NCBI GenBank assembly: GCA_012960225.1
Contig: DUBS01000019.1
Coordinates: 65,325 to 127,664, forward strand
Direction: 5' to 3'
Source: Gemmatimonadota bacterium
GTDB taxonomy: Bacteria; Gemmatimonadota; Gemmatimonadetes; Longimicrobiales; Gaopeijiaceae
DNA length: 62,340 nt
The notes beneath the pieces were generated by a model. That model made no database searches. It had not been told where the DNA came from and saw only the letters and a list, made by a program, of their open reading frames with translations. A program made the position numbers and the translations under genes. Positions 17,799 through 26,879 of this stretch are shown in pieces. Each line of letters begins with the position of its first letter. Position 1 is the first letter of the stretch.

Positions 17799-19496
17799 CT
17801 AACGTTCCCAGACTATTCGTCCACCCACTATCGTGAGGTCGATCAACATCGTTTCGAGGCATGGATCTGCACAGGTAAGATAGTTCTCTGCTGTGATAGC
17901 AAGGTCTGCAAGCTTACCTACAGCAAGCGTGCCCCTGTAATCTTCTGAGAATGTGAGATAGGCATAACCCTTAGTAGCTGACCGCAGAGCCTCGTCACGC
18001 GAAATCCTTTGGTCCGCACCTACTACCCCACCACTGATCGTTTCTCTTGTGGTAAAATGGTGTAGAACCCACCAGGGGTCGTAGGGGACAACAGGAGAGT
18101 CTGTTCCCAGGGAAATCGGTATTCCATTGTCGAGGTACGCTCGCACAGGAGTCGTCCATGCGGCCCGCTCTTCCCCCCAGTATTCGATCAAGCTAGGCGC
18201 AGCGAGATATAGATGATTCTGTACCGATACAGCTAAGCCCAGATCTTTCATTCGGGGGAACTGGTCACTACGGGGTATGAATCCGTGCTCTATTACCCAG
18301 CGGGACGAAGCTATCGAAGACTCTGAATTTGCAGCCTCGTAGGCATCGAGTACTAAATCTATGGCTGCATCGCCCACTGCATGTGTTGCAACACGCCAAC
18401 CGGCTGAATGTAGTACTTGCACTGTCTCCAAGAAGTCTTCACGTGGCAGCATTTGGAGTCCGTAAAACATGCCACTCTCTCCCCAGGGTTCCTCATATGG
18501 CTCCCTCATTAACCCACCTTCAAACCCACCATCTACCCCAAGCTTTACCCCACCCACTCGTAACCAGAAATCATTGCCTTCTGGTTGCGCCCACTCCTTC
18601 ATCACCGCGTTCAATACCTCCGGTGACCCTGACCTTGGACCACGGTATAGGAAGTCGACTCGAATATTGAGTCGACCTTCCTCTCGGAGAGCTAAGAGCC
18701 TGTCATACATCTCCGGAGAGGCTCCTGGGTAACGGATCGAAGTAATCCCGCGACTGCTGAGAATCCTGTGACTCTCTACGAGATCATCTTGGATTTCAGC
18801 AAGACTTCGATCCGGCACTAGCGGGAGTTGCACTAAACCTTTCGCGCGATCCACGAGCTCACCGTTGAGCCGACCATCCATGTATCTACCAATCCGACCA
18901 CCCGCTACGGCTTGGGTCGATTCATCGATATCCCAATATGCAAGCGCGGCACTATTGAGCACGTACTCATGTCCGCCCCGGACGACGACGATTGGGTGCT
19001 TCTGGGTCGCTCGATCAAGGTCATCACGGTATGGCAATCGTTGCTCGTCAAGTTGTCCTTCATGCCAATCACTATTTGTGATGATCACATCACCCGGAGG
19101 TGTTTCCTCAGCACGAGTAGAGATTGCACTCAAGACTTCTTGTAAGGAACGGGCTCCAGCAAGATTAACTCCGTCCCCCCCTCCAATCCCATGGAAGTGG
19201 TTATCAGTGAGACCAGGAATGACCGTGCGACCCGCAAGCTCTATGACATGCGTTTGTGGACCCTGATGTTCTCGTATGTCCACATTTGATCCAACCGCAA
19301 CAATCTGCTCATCGCGAACTGCCAGGGCCTCAACTACACCCTGGTTGGAGAGGGTGATGATCTGACCATCGACCAGAATAAGGTCGGCGGGATCGGAGGT
19401 TATTGAGTTGCACGCGCTGACGGCACCAGAGAGCCACAACACAGCTACTAGGAGTTTGATTCGTTTGGACACCCAAGGCCTCCTGCGTAAGAACAA
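17799..19496 (-). CDS. YtcJ-like amidohydrolase, lipoprotein
   Basis: 565 residues, amidohydrolase_3 type. A basic N-terminus, hydrophobic LLVAVLWLSGAVSAC and the lipobox Cys29 suggest a lipid-anchored exported protein. Motifs: DLILVDGQIITL, VIPGLTDNHFHGIGGG (metal HxH), RGGHEYVLNSAAL, THAVGDAAIDLVLDAY, and LGTDSPVVPYDPWWVLH near the C-terminus. Relatives hydrolyse N-acyl or imide substrates; the substrate here is unknown. It is 42 bp after the E2 gene and 95 bp before the S9 gene, so probably cotranscribed with them. Confidence 0.88.
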   Translation of the reverse strand: MFLRRRPWVSKRIKLLVAVLWLSGAVSACNSITSDPADLILVDGQIITLSNQGVVEALAVRDEQIVAVGSNVDIREHQGPQTHVIELAGRTVIPGLTDNHFHGIGGGDGVNLAGARSLQEVLSAISTRAEETPPGDVIITNSDWHEGQLDEQRLPYRDDLDRATQKHPIVVVRGGHEYVLNSAALAYWDIDESTQAVAGGRIGRYMDGRLNGELVDRAKGLVQLPLVPDRSLAEIQDDLVESHRILSSRGITSIRYPGASPEMYDRLLALREEGRLNIRVDFLYRGPRSGSPEVLNAVMKEWAQPEGNDFWLRVGGVKLGVDGGFEGGLMREPYEEPWGESGMFYGLQMLPREDFLETVQVLHSAGWRVATHAVGDAAIDLVLDAYEAANSESSIASSRWVIEHGFIPRSDQFPRMKDLGLAVSVQNHLYLAAPSLIEYWGEERAAWTTPVRAYLDNGIPISLGTDSPVVPYDPWWVLHHFTTRETISGGVVGADQRISRDEALRSATKGYAYLTFSEDYRGTLAVGKLADLAITAENYLTCADPCLETMLIDLTIVGGRIVWER

Positions 19497-19538
19497 CGTG
19501 ATGGGCTACTGGGGAGACCTCACCCATGACCTCCCAGG

Positions 19539-20789
19539 CTAGAGCAGAATGGCTGTCGGCTCCTCGAGCATAGACTTCAGCGTAGCGAGGAAACGTGCAC
19601 CCTGAGCACCATCAATCACGCGGTGGTCACAGCTCATCGTGATCCGCATACGTGGGCACACCTTAACTTCACCATTAACAACCACCGGAGTCTCTTCAAT
19701 GCCACCCACTGCAAGAATGCCTGCCTCAGGTGGATTGATGATCGCAGTGAACTCTTGTATGCCAAACATCCCAAGATTAGAGACTGAAAATGTCGAGCCA
19801 GTGTATTCATCAGGCATGAGCTTCTTTGTCCGTGCTCTACCAGCTAATTCACGCACTTCAGCAGCTATTTGCATAATCCCCTTAGCGTGCGCATTCCTGA
19901 TAACTGGTGTAATCAGACCTTCGTCAATTGCAACAGCAACACCTAGGTGAACCGCGTTGAAGCGACGCACAAAGCTGTCATGCCACTGTGCATTACAATT
20001 GGGATGTTGCCGGAGTGCAGCTGCTACCGCCTTCAAGACAATGTCATTAACCGAAATGCGATAGCCATCCTCTTCGAGCATGTTGTTCATGCTCTCCCGA
20101 GCCCTGATCACACGATTCATATCTACTTCTACAGTAAGATAGAAAGTCGGCACAGGACCGATGGAGGTAACAAGCCTCTTCGCAATTGATTTCCGCATCT
20201 GCGAGGTTGGTAGGTCCTCGTATTCGTTCTCTCCAGATGTCCATGTCGTCGTCGCTGCCGCGTTCGAAACGGCGGTCTTCGCCCCCTCTAGGTCTCGTTT
20301 AACAACCCGTCCTCCTGGACCGGACCCCTTAATCGTCAGGAGATCCACCCCCATCTCAGTCGCTAATCTACGAGCAAGCGGAGACGCCTTAACTCTACCA
20401 GCACCTTGAGTGTCAGCGGCGATTTCTGGAGTGGTTGCTGCCCCAGGCTCCTCAGGGGCCACAGGTTCTGTTCCGGCAGACGACTCTTCTGGTAAAGCTG
20501 GCTGGGTTCCATTCCCATCCGAGCTTCCTTCAATGTCCGATATGTCTTCGTCAGCAGCTGCGATTACAGCGATTACAGCCCCAACCACCGATACACCCCC
20601 TGCATCTAGGAAGATCTTCCGGAGCATCCCGTCCCCTCGTGCGACCAACTCCATCGTAGCTTTATCTGTCTCGATCTCAGCGAGGATGTCACCGCTGGAA
20701 ATCTCATCACCCTCGGACTTGAGCCATTGAACAAGCTGGCCCTCTTCCATAGTAGGAGAGAGTGCCTCCATGTGAACCTTGGTCACCAT
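19539..20789 (-). CDS. pdhC: Pyruvate dehydrogenase E2, dihydrolipoamide acetyltransferase
   Basis: 416 residues from ATG 20789, which has GGAGG 10 nt upstream; an in-frame ATG 14 codons earlier adds residues unlike the family. One lipoyl domain with lysine K43 in EIETDKATMEL, an acidic Pro/Ala/Glu-rich linker, a peripheral subunit-binding domain (VKASPLARRLATEMGVDL), and the catalytic core ending SCDHRVIDGAQGARFL with the HxxxDG active site. It transfers acetyl from lipoate to CoA. It follows E1 beta by 105 bp. Confidence 0.94.
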   Translation of the reverse strand: MVTKVHMEALSPTMEEGQLVQWLKSEGDEISSGDILAEIETDKATMELVARGDGMLRKIFLDAGGVSVVGAVIAVIAAADEDISDIEGSSDGNGTQPALPEESSAGTEPVAPEEPGAATTPEIAADTQGAGRVKASPLARRLATEMGVDLLTIKGSGPGGRVVKRDLEGAKTAVSNAAATTTWTSGENEYEDLPTSQMRKSIAKRLVTSIGPVPTFYLTVEVDMNRVIRARESMNNMLEEDGYRISVNDIVLKAVAAALRQHPNCNAQWHDSFVRRFNAVHLGVAVAIDEGLITPVIRNAHAKGIMQIAAEVRELAGRARTKKLMPDEYTGSTFSVSNLGMFGIQEFTAIINPPEAGILAVGGIEETPVVVNGEVKVCPRMRITMSCDHRVIDGAQGARFLATLKSMLEEPTAILL

Positions 20790-20894
20790 ATCCTTTTCAC
20801 CTCCGAAGCGTCCTGGAAAGGGCGCAATCACCCTCCCGAGTGCACCTAGGCCCTCTTGTCAGGCTAGATAGCAGTGAAATAGAGATCATCCGCG

Positions 20895-21875
20895 TCACCG
20901 GTAAAGCACCTTCTTACACGACTCAAGCACTTGCTCGACACTTGGTTTAGCCAAGGCCTCAAGGTTCTTGGCATAAGGCATAGGTACATCAGCTTGGGTT
21001 ACTCTAAGCACCGGAGCATCCAAGTGATCAAAAGCTTCTTCCTGAATGATCGAGACGACCTGCGCTCCTGTACCCGCATAAGGCCAGCTGTCTTCTAAAT
21101 ATACAACGCGATTTGTCTTCTGGACCGTCTCAAGAATCGCATCTACGTCGAGAGGTCGAACTGAACGGAGGTCGAGCACTTCCGCCTCAATCCCCTCACT
21201 CTCAAGCTTATCTGAAGCCTGAAGCGCTAGGTGCACCATCTGACCGTGGGTGATGATTGATACATCAGAGCCCACTCGTTTGAGGTCAGCCACACCGAGG
21301 GGTATGACAAAGTCATCTTCTTCTGGTACTTCCCCTTTCAAATTATAGAGTAGTTCGCCCTCCATGAACGCTACGGGATCATCATCACGTATCGATGCCT
21401 TAAGAAGGCCCTTCGCGTCAGCAGGTGTTGCCGGGGTCACAACCTTACATCCCGGAGCGTGCAGAAAATAAGTCTCACACGCCTGAGAGTGCTGAGCCCC
21501 AAGCTGCAGCGCCGGACCGTTCGGGCCTCGAAACGTAATTGGAACCTTAAACTGCCCTCCCGACATATAGCGCAGCTTCGACGCATTGTTAATGATTTGG
21601 TCGAGTGCTAAGTAAGCAAAGTTAAACGTCATGAATTCGATGACCGGTCGAAGTCCTGCCATTGCTGCACCAACACCGAGACCGGCAAAGCCTAGCTCGC
21701 TGATTGGGGCATCCACGACGCGCTGGTCACCAAAGACATCTAAAAGGCCCTTCGAGACCTTATAGGCCCCATCATACTCAGCAACTTCCTCTCCCATCAG
21801 AAAGACGTCAGGATCTCGATCCATTTCCTCACGGAGCGCTTCATTTAGCGCCTCGCGATAGGTCATAGTAGCCAT
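20895..21875 (-). CDS. pdhB: Pyruvate dehydrogenase E1 beta subunit
   Basis: 326 residues, full length. Typical start MTYREALNEALREEMDRDP, then LMGEEVAEYDGAYKVSKGL, DAPISELGFAGLGVGAAM, the EFMTFNF segment, and a transketolase_C domain (DLRSVRPLDVDAILETV, YLEDSWPYAGTGAQV). With E1 alpha it forms the thiamine diphosphate-dependent heterotetramer that decarboxylates pyruvate. Gap to E1 alpha is 47 bp, on the same strand. Confidence 0.95.
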   Translation of the reverse strand: MATMTYREALNEALREEMDRDPDVFLMGEEVAEYDGAYKVSKGLLDVFGDQRVVDAPISELGFAGLGVGAAMAGLRPVIEFMTFNFAYLALDQIINNASKLRYMSGGQFKVPITFRGPNGPALQLGAQHSQACETYFLHAPGCKVVTPATPADAKGLLKASIRDDDPVAFMEGELLYNLKGEVPEEDDFVIPLGVADLKRVGSDVSIITHGQMVHLALQASDKLESEGIEAEVLDLRSVRPLDVDAILETVQKTNRVVYLEDSWPYAGTGAQVVSIIQEEAFDHLDAPVLRVTQADVPMPYAKNLEALAKPSVEQVLESCKKVLYR

Positions 21876-21922
21876 TTAAGAACAGCCCCTAGCCAGCAGG
21901 GCGTCAGTGGCTGGTAGGGTGA

Positions 21923-22993
21923 TCATGTTCTTTGTCCATCGAAAAAGAGGCGACCGTGAACGTTGGTCGCAGCCCAAACGTTCTCATAAAGTGCCTCGGG
22001 CTCAGGTATGGGCGACTCGTCAGCAAAATCAGTGGCTTCTGCTGCGATTGTCTTTGCCGTAACATCCATCTCCTCAAGAGTGTCCTGATCAAGGACACCC
22101 TCAGCGAAAAGCTGGTGCCGTAGAATTGCTATTGGATCACTCTCTTCCTTGTGGCGCTCCACCTCCTCGGTTGACCTATAGGTTCCGGAAACGGGATCTG
22201 ACATTGAATGTCCCCGGAACCGGTATGTGCGTAGCTCCACCAGGCGCGGACCGCCACCTGAGCGGACCTCTTCGGTAAGATTACGGAAATGCTTGAATGT
22301 GGAGAGCACGTCCTGACCGTTCACAGAACTGGCGGGAATATCAAAGGGCACAGACCTTGCTGAAATTTCGGTCTTAGAGACCCGATCAAAGGCCGTGCCC
22401 ATACCATATTTATTATTTTCGACCACATAGATCACGGGAAGTTCCCATACAGCGGCCATGTTGAGACACTCGTGAAAGCCCCCCTGATTTACAGTCGCAT
22501 CCCCCATAAAGCATATGCAAACCAAGTTCTCCCCACTGTATTTGATCTTCCAACCGATACCAGTGGCCAGAGGAACTTGTCCTCCAACAATACCATGGCC
22601 TCCGAAAAAACGGGCGTCTCTGCCGAAAACGTGCATAGAGCCGCCCTTCCCACCAGAAATTCCTCCGACACGACCATAAAGCTCGGCCATAACTGCCTTA
22701 GGGCTAATCCCCTTCGCAATAGCTTGTGTATGGGATCGGTAAGCACTGATAGCATAATCTTCTGGCTGAAGCACTTTAATCACGCCGGCCGCACCAGCCT
22801 CCTGTCCGATATGGAGATGGCAAAAGCCTCCGATTTTACCAATCGCATAACTTTCTTCAGCTTTTTCCTCAAAGCGCCTGTATAGAAGCATCTCCTGCAT
22901 AAGTTCTAGTGCGATCTTCGCGGTCACTCCATGGCGAGCAAGCACATCCTCCGTCTTAGCCCCACTGCTTGTGTTAGTCTTGGCCTTAGCCAT
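21923..22993 (-). CDS. pdhA: Pyruvate dehydrogenase E1 alpha subunit
   Basis: 356 residues from ATG 22993, one base after the lipA stop codon (TGAGATG). The open frame runs 31 codons further into lipA, but that segment is unlike the family. Motifs: MLLYRRFEEKAEESYAIGKI, HLHIGQEAGAAGV, GRVGGISGGKGGSMH, and the TPP/Mg site GDATVNQGGFHECLN with VENNKYGMGT. The phosphorylation-loop region RFRGHSMSDPV is present. Translation is probably coupled to lipA. Confidence 0.94.
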   Translation of the reverse strand: MAKAKTNTSSGAKTEDVLARHGVTAKIALELMQEMLLYRRFEEKAEESYAIGKIGGFCHLHIGQEAGAAGVIKVLQPEDYAISAYRSHTQAIAKGISPKAVMAELYGRVGGISGGKGGSMHVFGRDARFFGGHGIVGGQVPLATGIGWKIKYSGENLVCICFMGDATVNQGGFHECLNMAAVWELPVIYVVENNKYGMGTAFDRVSKTEISARSVPFDIPASSVNGQDVLSTFKHFRNLTEEVRSGGGPRLVELRTYRFRGHSMSDPVSGTYRSTEEVERHKEESDPIAILRHQLFAEGVLDQDTLEEMDVTAKTIAAEATDFADESPIPEPEALYENVWAATNVHGRLFFDGQRT

Positions 22994-22994
22994 C

Positions 22995-24095
22995 TCACGC
23001 CCCCTGGATCGGGCGGCCAGGGCGGCCGACCTCAAGCTGAACGAATTCAAGGCTAACTTCAGCCGGTGCGGGAACATCGCCTTCAAGGATCTCCTGAATT
23101 ACTCCTGGGGTCCCGGCTTCCACTTCTCGTGCCTGCTCCTTTGCATGGTAGCTTGAGCGCACTAACGGGCCAGACTCGACATGTTTAAAGCCATATTCCG
23201 TTTCTCCAATACGCTTGAGCTCTGCAAACTCGTCCGGGCTTACCCAGCGAGCGACTGGTATATGCATAGAGGACGGTCTCAAATATTGGCCTAACGTAAG
23301 GATGTCCACTGCTGCTGCCCTCAGGTCAGTCATCGCCTGCGTAACCTCGGTAAATTCTTCGCCCATCCCCAAGATTAGCCCGGTCTTAGTCAGTATCCGT
23401 GAATCGATCCGCTTGGCAGCTCCGAGATAAGAGATCGAGCGCCAATAGCGACCACCTGGGCGTACATCTGGGTGCAGGCGCTCCACTGTTTCGAGATTGT
23501 GCCCTATGATTGCAGGGCCAGCCTCAACAACCACTCGAAGTGCTTCCTCGTCGCCCTTGAAGTCCGGAATGAGGACCTCCACCGAGCAAGAAGAAACGAG
23601 CTCGTGAATCCGTCGAATGGTCTCAGCATAGATCCCGGCACCGCCATCTGGGAGCTCATCGCGATTAACACTTGTGATCACCACATGCTCTAGTCCCAAA
23701 CGGGCCACGGTCTCGGCAACCCGTCGAGGCTCATCAAGATCTAGATGGGTGGGCATACCATGGGCTACACCGCAGTATTTACAGGCTCGGGTACAGACGT
23801 CCCCTAAAATCATGAATGTCGCCGTACCTGCTTCCCAACACTCACCGATATTTGGGCATCCCGCTTCTTCGCAGACGGTATGAAGCCCCTCAGACCGCAT
23901 TAGGCGCTTCAGTCTTAGATAGTTCAAACCGCCAGGCGAGCGGACTTTGAGCCAATTAGGCTTACGAGACCGCATTTCGACTGTTTCCAGTCCTATATGA
24001 CCCCGAATATTGGGCGTTCCCTTGGGCTTTACGACCCCCGAGTCCTTCCCTGAGGGGGCGTAACCACGCCTCGTATCTTTCGTGGTAATGACCAC
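22995..24095 (-). CDS. lipA: Lipoyl synthase LipA with C-terminal extension
   Basis: Up to 366 residues. First cluster cysteines C75, C80, C86 (CEEAGCPNIGEC), radical-SAM cluster C101, C105, C108 (CTRACKYC), and the conserved RSSYHA motif. LipA normally ends soon after that motif; here 48 further residues follow (GTPGVIQEILEGDVPAPAEV and on). ATG 23973-23975 (MRSRKPNWLKVRSPGG) is a possible shorter start, since the first 40 residues are not family-like. It inserts sulfur into octanoyl-E2 and is the first gene of the PDH cluster, which directly links lipoate synthesis with its main client. Confidence 0.93.
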   Translation of the reverse strand: MVITTKDTRRGYAPSGKDSGVVKPKGTPNIRGHIGLETVEMRSRKPNWLKVRSPGGLNYLRLKRLMRSEGLHTVCEEAGCPNIGECWEAGTATFMILGDVCTRACKYCGVAHGMPTHLDLDEPRRVAETVARLGLEHVVITSVNRDELPDGGAGIYAETIRRIHELVSSCSVEVLIPDFKGDEEALRVVVEAGPAIIGHNLETVERLHPDVRPGGRYWRSISYLGAAKRIDSRILTKTGLILGMGEEFTEVTQAMTDLRAAAVDILTLGQYLRPSSMHIPVARWVSPDEFAELKRIGETEYGFKHVESGPLVRSSYHAKEQAREVEAGTPGVIQEILEGDVPAPAEVSLEFVQLEVGRPGRPIQGA

Positions 24096-24292
24096 GGTCG
24101 TCCTCCAGCCAAGATCCCGGGTCGTGGTGGCTGACCCAGGAGCAGGCGCAGTGTCGCCGAGCCATCAGGCGCACAATGTTTCCGATGAGGCAACCTGATC
24201 GCAGAGCCTAAAAAGATAGCCAGTGGAAGGGTTTTTTTACAGTGTGAGTATGGCTGGCGTCCCCGTACTGACCCAAACCTCTGTGCCTTAGG

Positions 24293-25039
24293 TTAAGAAC
24301 CGCCGCGAATCGCTATACGATTCTTATACCCAGCTACTATATGGTCCCGTGCAGCCACCGGATCATTCGTGACGAAAATCATGTCTAGATCTTCTTGAGT
24401 GATCTTACCATCAGTGACCATGGTCTCACGAAGCCAGTTGAGCAGCCCTCCCCAATACTCCGACCCGAAAAGTACAAGAGGAAAGTGTCGAACCTTATGG
24501 GTCTGAATGAGCGTGAGTGATTCAAAGAGTTCGTCCATAGTCCCGAAGCCTCCTGGGAAAATCACAAAAGCTTCAGCGTATTTTACAAACATTGTCTTTC
24601 TGACAAAGAAGTATCGGAAGTCGATTGATACATCGATGAAATCGTTGCTCTCCTGTTCAAAAGGAAGCTCAATATTACATCCGACCGATGTGGCACCCCC
24701 CGCTTTTGCCCCTCGGTTTGCTGCTTCCATCATACCTGGGCCACCACCAGTAATAATGGCAAAGCCTGCTTCCCCGAGTAGACGAGCAGTTTCTACGCAT
24801 TCTTGGTACATGTCTGTATCGGAGTTCGCACGAGCAGAACCAAAGATTGAAACTGCCGGCCCAATCTCTGACATCTCCTCAAACCCCTCGACAAACTCCC
24901 CCATGATTCTGAAAATACGCCATGCATCCATACCCATGGCTTGGAGGTCTTCGACGCGTTCAAGCAGTCGCTCATCTTGCGTTGACCCTTCGCGGTACCT
25001 GTCAGGTTCGGATCCCCTCTTTATCTCCTTCATAACCAT
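24293..25039 (-). CDS. LOG-family protein (TIGR00730, lysine-decarboxylase-like fold)
   Basis: 248 residues with both LOG signatures, TGGGPGMMEAANRGAKAGG and FPGGFGTMDELFESLTLIQ (PGGxGTxxE), and VSIFGSARA at the start of the Rossmann fold. LOG proteins hydrolyse nucleoside 5'-monophosphates to base and ribose 5-phosphate; no lysine decarboxylase activity is expected. It carries an extra N-terminal segment of about 60 residues. It is the last gene of a four-gene minus-strand operon, 28 bp after the epimerase. Confidence 0.88.
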   Translation of the reverse strand: MVMKEIKRGSEPDRYREGSTQDERLLERVEDLQAMGMDAWRIFRIMGEFVEGFEEMSEIGPAVSIFGSARANSDTDMYQECVETARLLGEAGFAIITGGGPGMMEAANRGAKAGGATSVGCNIELPFEQESNDFIDVSIDFRYFFVRKTMFVKYAEAFVIFPGGFGTMDELFESLTLIQTHKVRHFPLVLFGSEYWGGLLNWLRETMVTDGKITQEDLDMIFVTNDPVAARDHIVAGYKNRIAIRGGS

Positions 25040-25067
25040 CCTCTATATGCATCTTTGAGTATCATGA

Positions 25068-26060
25068 TCATTCTCGGGTGTGCTCAGTGAGCCACCGACC
25101 TGTCCTTATGAGAGCATCCTTATGATGGTAGGGCGGATCCCAGCCCAGCTCTTCGCGCAGTCGCCTTGATACATACGGATTTTCACCAAGAGCGAACTCT
25201 GCCACTCTAGAAATTGAAAGATGCTTCACACCTGGGATGAATGCTCCAAGTCTGTCGAGTACACGGGCCCCTCTCCGGATCAGACTCGCTGGCATAGCCA
25301 GAAAGATTGGCCGTTTACCTAGGCCAACAGCAAGATCCTCTAGCATCGCTCTTTGGCTAAGCGGAAGGTCGAGTCCAACATCATACGTGGTGCCCCCGCG
25401 GGCTGCTTCGAGTACCAAACGCAAGGCGTGAGCCACATTTCCTGAATAAACCACCGGGATGGCATTTCTTCCCGATCCTAATAAAGGCACGATCGGCAAT
25501 CTCAGGAACTTTGCCACTGTTAATGCTGTGAGACGGTCCCGCTCACCGTAGACTCCACACGGACGAACCACCGACACAGGCAATCCATGCTCTTCTTCAA
25601 CTCCCCTCGCTACCACCTCTGCTTGACGCTTTGAACGAGCATAGAGATCCCCATCGTGGATTTGCCCATCAAGTGGTGTGTCCTCAGTCACAGTCCCGTC
25701 GACGATCCCATAGACCACAACGGACGAAACATGAACTGCAAAGCTAATTCCAGCTTTCACAGCAGCCATAAGGATATTTCGCGTCCCATCCACGTTTACA
25801 GCACGGACCTTCGGCCACGAGCTACCGCCGTATACAATTGCGGCAGAGTGTACGAGATGTGTGCACCCGGCCATTAGTTTGGCGAGAGATTCTATGTCAT
25901 CTCTCACATCACCCTCTACGAGAGTACACCCCTGGGCCCTAAGAAACGCCAGGTCAGACCCGGGTCGATTAAGAGCAACTACATCTTGCCCACACGAACG
26001 AAGTTCATCAGCCAGGTGTGACCCGAGAAGGCCGGTGCCTCCCGTCAGAAATACTCTCAT
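25068..26060 (-). CDS. NAD(P)-dependent epimerase/dehydratase, extended SDR
   Basis: 330 residues. Rossmann motif GGTGLLGSHLAD (about 7-18), VEGDVRD, the HSAAIV segment and active-site YARSKRQAE (YxxxK), with a preceding Ser in VSSVVVYG. The pattern resembles dihydroflavonol 4-reductase/HpnA-like extended SDRs that act on sugars, sterols or isoprenoid-derived substrates. The substrate is not readable from sequence. It is 30 bp downstream of the zinc-ribbon gene. Confidence 0.85.
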   Translation of the reverse strand: MRVFLTGGTGLLGSHLADELRSCGQDVVALNRPGSDLAFLRAQGCTLVEGDVRDDIESLAKLMAGCTHLVHSAAIVYGGSSWPKVRAVNVDGTRNILMAAVKAGISFAVHVSSVVVYGIVDGTVTEDTPLDGQIHDGDLYARSKRQAEVVARGVEEEHGLPVSVVRPCGVYGERDRLTALTVAKFLRLPIVPLLGSGRNAIPVVYSGNVAHALRLVLEAARGGTTYDVGLDLPLSQRAMLEDLAVGLGKRPIFLAMPASLIRRGARVLDRLGAFIPGVKHLSISRVAEFALGENPYVSRRLREELGWDPPYHHKDALIRTGRWLTEHTRE

Positions 26061-26090
26061 CCAGCCCTCTGTATCTTCCTGGCCTCCGAC

Positions 26091-26879
26091 TTAGCGACCA
26101 CCTAGGAACGCTTCAGCTTCAGTTCTGAGGTTATCCGTGATCGGAGCATGGTCCATGTATTCAGCAATATCCTGCTCTATCTGTGACCCATAGACCTCGA
26201 GCACACGTTCATAGTACGCTGCAGCTATATCGCCACGATCTAGCTCCACCGCGGCTTTTGCTGCAGCGCTCAACCCGAGCAAGTGGTCTGAATTATCCTC
26301 TAGAATCTCCTCTGCAGTCTCGAGAGCGGCTTCAAGTTGCATCGCCGTACGCTGGAGCATTGAAAGATGAAAAAGGCCGTCGTTATCCAGGGGACGTGCT
26401 CGCTCATAAGCACCAATAGCCATAGGCATGAACTGCTGAGCTTCGGTCGAATCCCCAGCCGTGACTGCCGTCATCACTCTGTTAAAAAGGCGGTTGGCAG
26501 CCTCCACAGGTGTCATGGTTGATAAGTCCGGAAGCATGCCCGTCATTGCCCCACCACCAGGTTGGCTTGTGATTGGTGATGCGGTTGGAATAGAGGGCCC
26601 TCCTGACTGCATCATTTGTGTGGCCAGTGCAACGATAAGCGCGAACATCGCTGCCCCTGCAATCCACCAAGGAAGATTCTTGCCTCCAAGCGTGGCAGTA
26701 GCTGCGGCCCGGTGTTCGCTTACACTATTGCGGTTTCCACATCGGTTACAATACTTCGCTGTCGCAGTAATCTGCGCTCCGCACTCCTGACAAAAGCTTC
26801 CTGCAACTTTAGCTCCGCACTCCTGACAAAAGCTTCCCGAGGCGGCCTTGCCACACTTCGGGCAGACCAGAGCAGTCAT
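26091..26879 (-). CDS. Zinc-ribbon membrane protein with periplasmic helical-repeat domain
   Basis: 262 residues. Four CxxC knuckles in the first 47 residues (C6/9, C18/21, C30/33, C44/47), with the unit GSFCQECGA present twice in a row. A single membrane segment LPWWIAGAAMFALIVALAT lies near 69-88, followed by a Pro/Gly/Thr linker and an alpha-helical C-terminus resembling TPR (AIGAYERARPLDNDGLFHLS, AAAKAAVELDRGDIAAAYY). Zinc ribbons should be cytoplasmic and the TPR-like part extracytoplasmic. Function unknown. ATG 26879 overlaps the M14 stop as ATGA. Confidence 0.75.
   Translation of the reverse strand: MTALVCPKCGKAASGSFCQECGAKVAGSFCQECGAQITATAKYCNRCGNRNSVSEHRAAATATLGGKNLPWWIAGAAMFALIVALATQMMQSGGPSIPTASPITSQPGGGAMTGMLPDLSTMTPVEAANRLFNRVMTAVTAGDSTEAQQFMPMAIGAYERARPLDNDGLFHLSMLQRTAMQLEAALETAEEILEDNSDHLLGLSAAAKAAVELDRGDIAAAYYERVLEVYGSQIEQDIAEYMDHAPITDNLRTEAEAFLGGR
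26776..26837 (-). repeat. 26-bp direct repeat inside the zinc-ribbon gene
   Basis: The same 26 bases occur at 26776-26801 and 26812-26837, exactly 36 bp (12 codons) apart. They encode the repeated GSFCQECGA unit. The identity at nucleotide level points to a recent in-frame duplication of one zinc knuckle. Confidence 0.9.

Noticed and set aside
22994..23086. 31-residue extension of E1 alpha into lipA
   Set aside because: Not family-like; ATG 22993 follows the lipA stop by one base.
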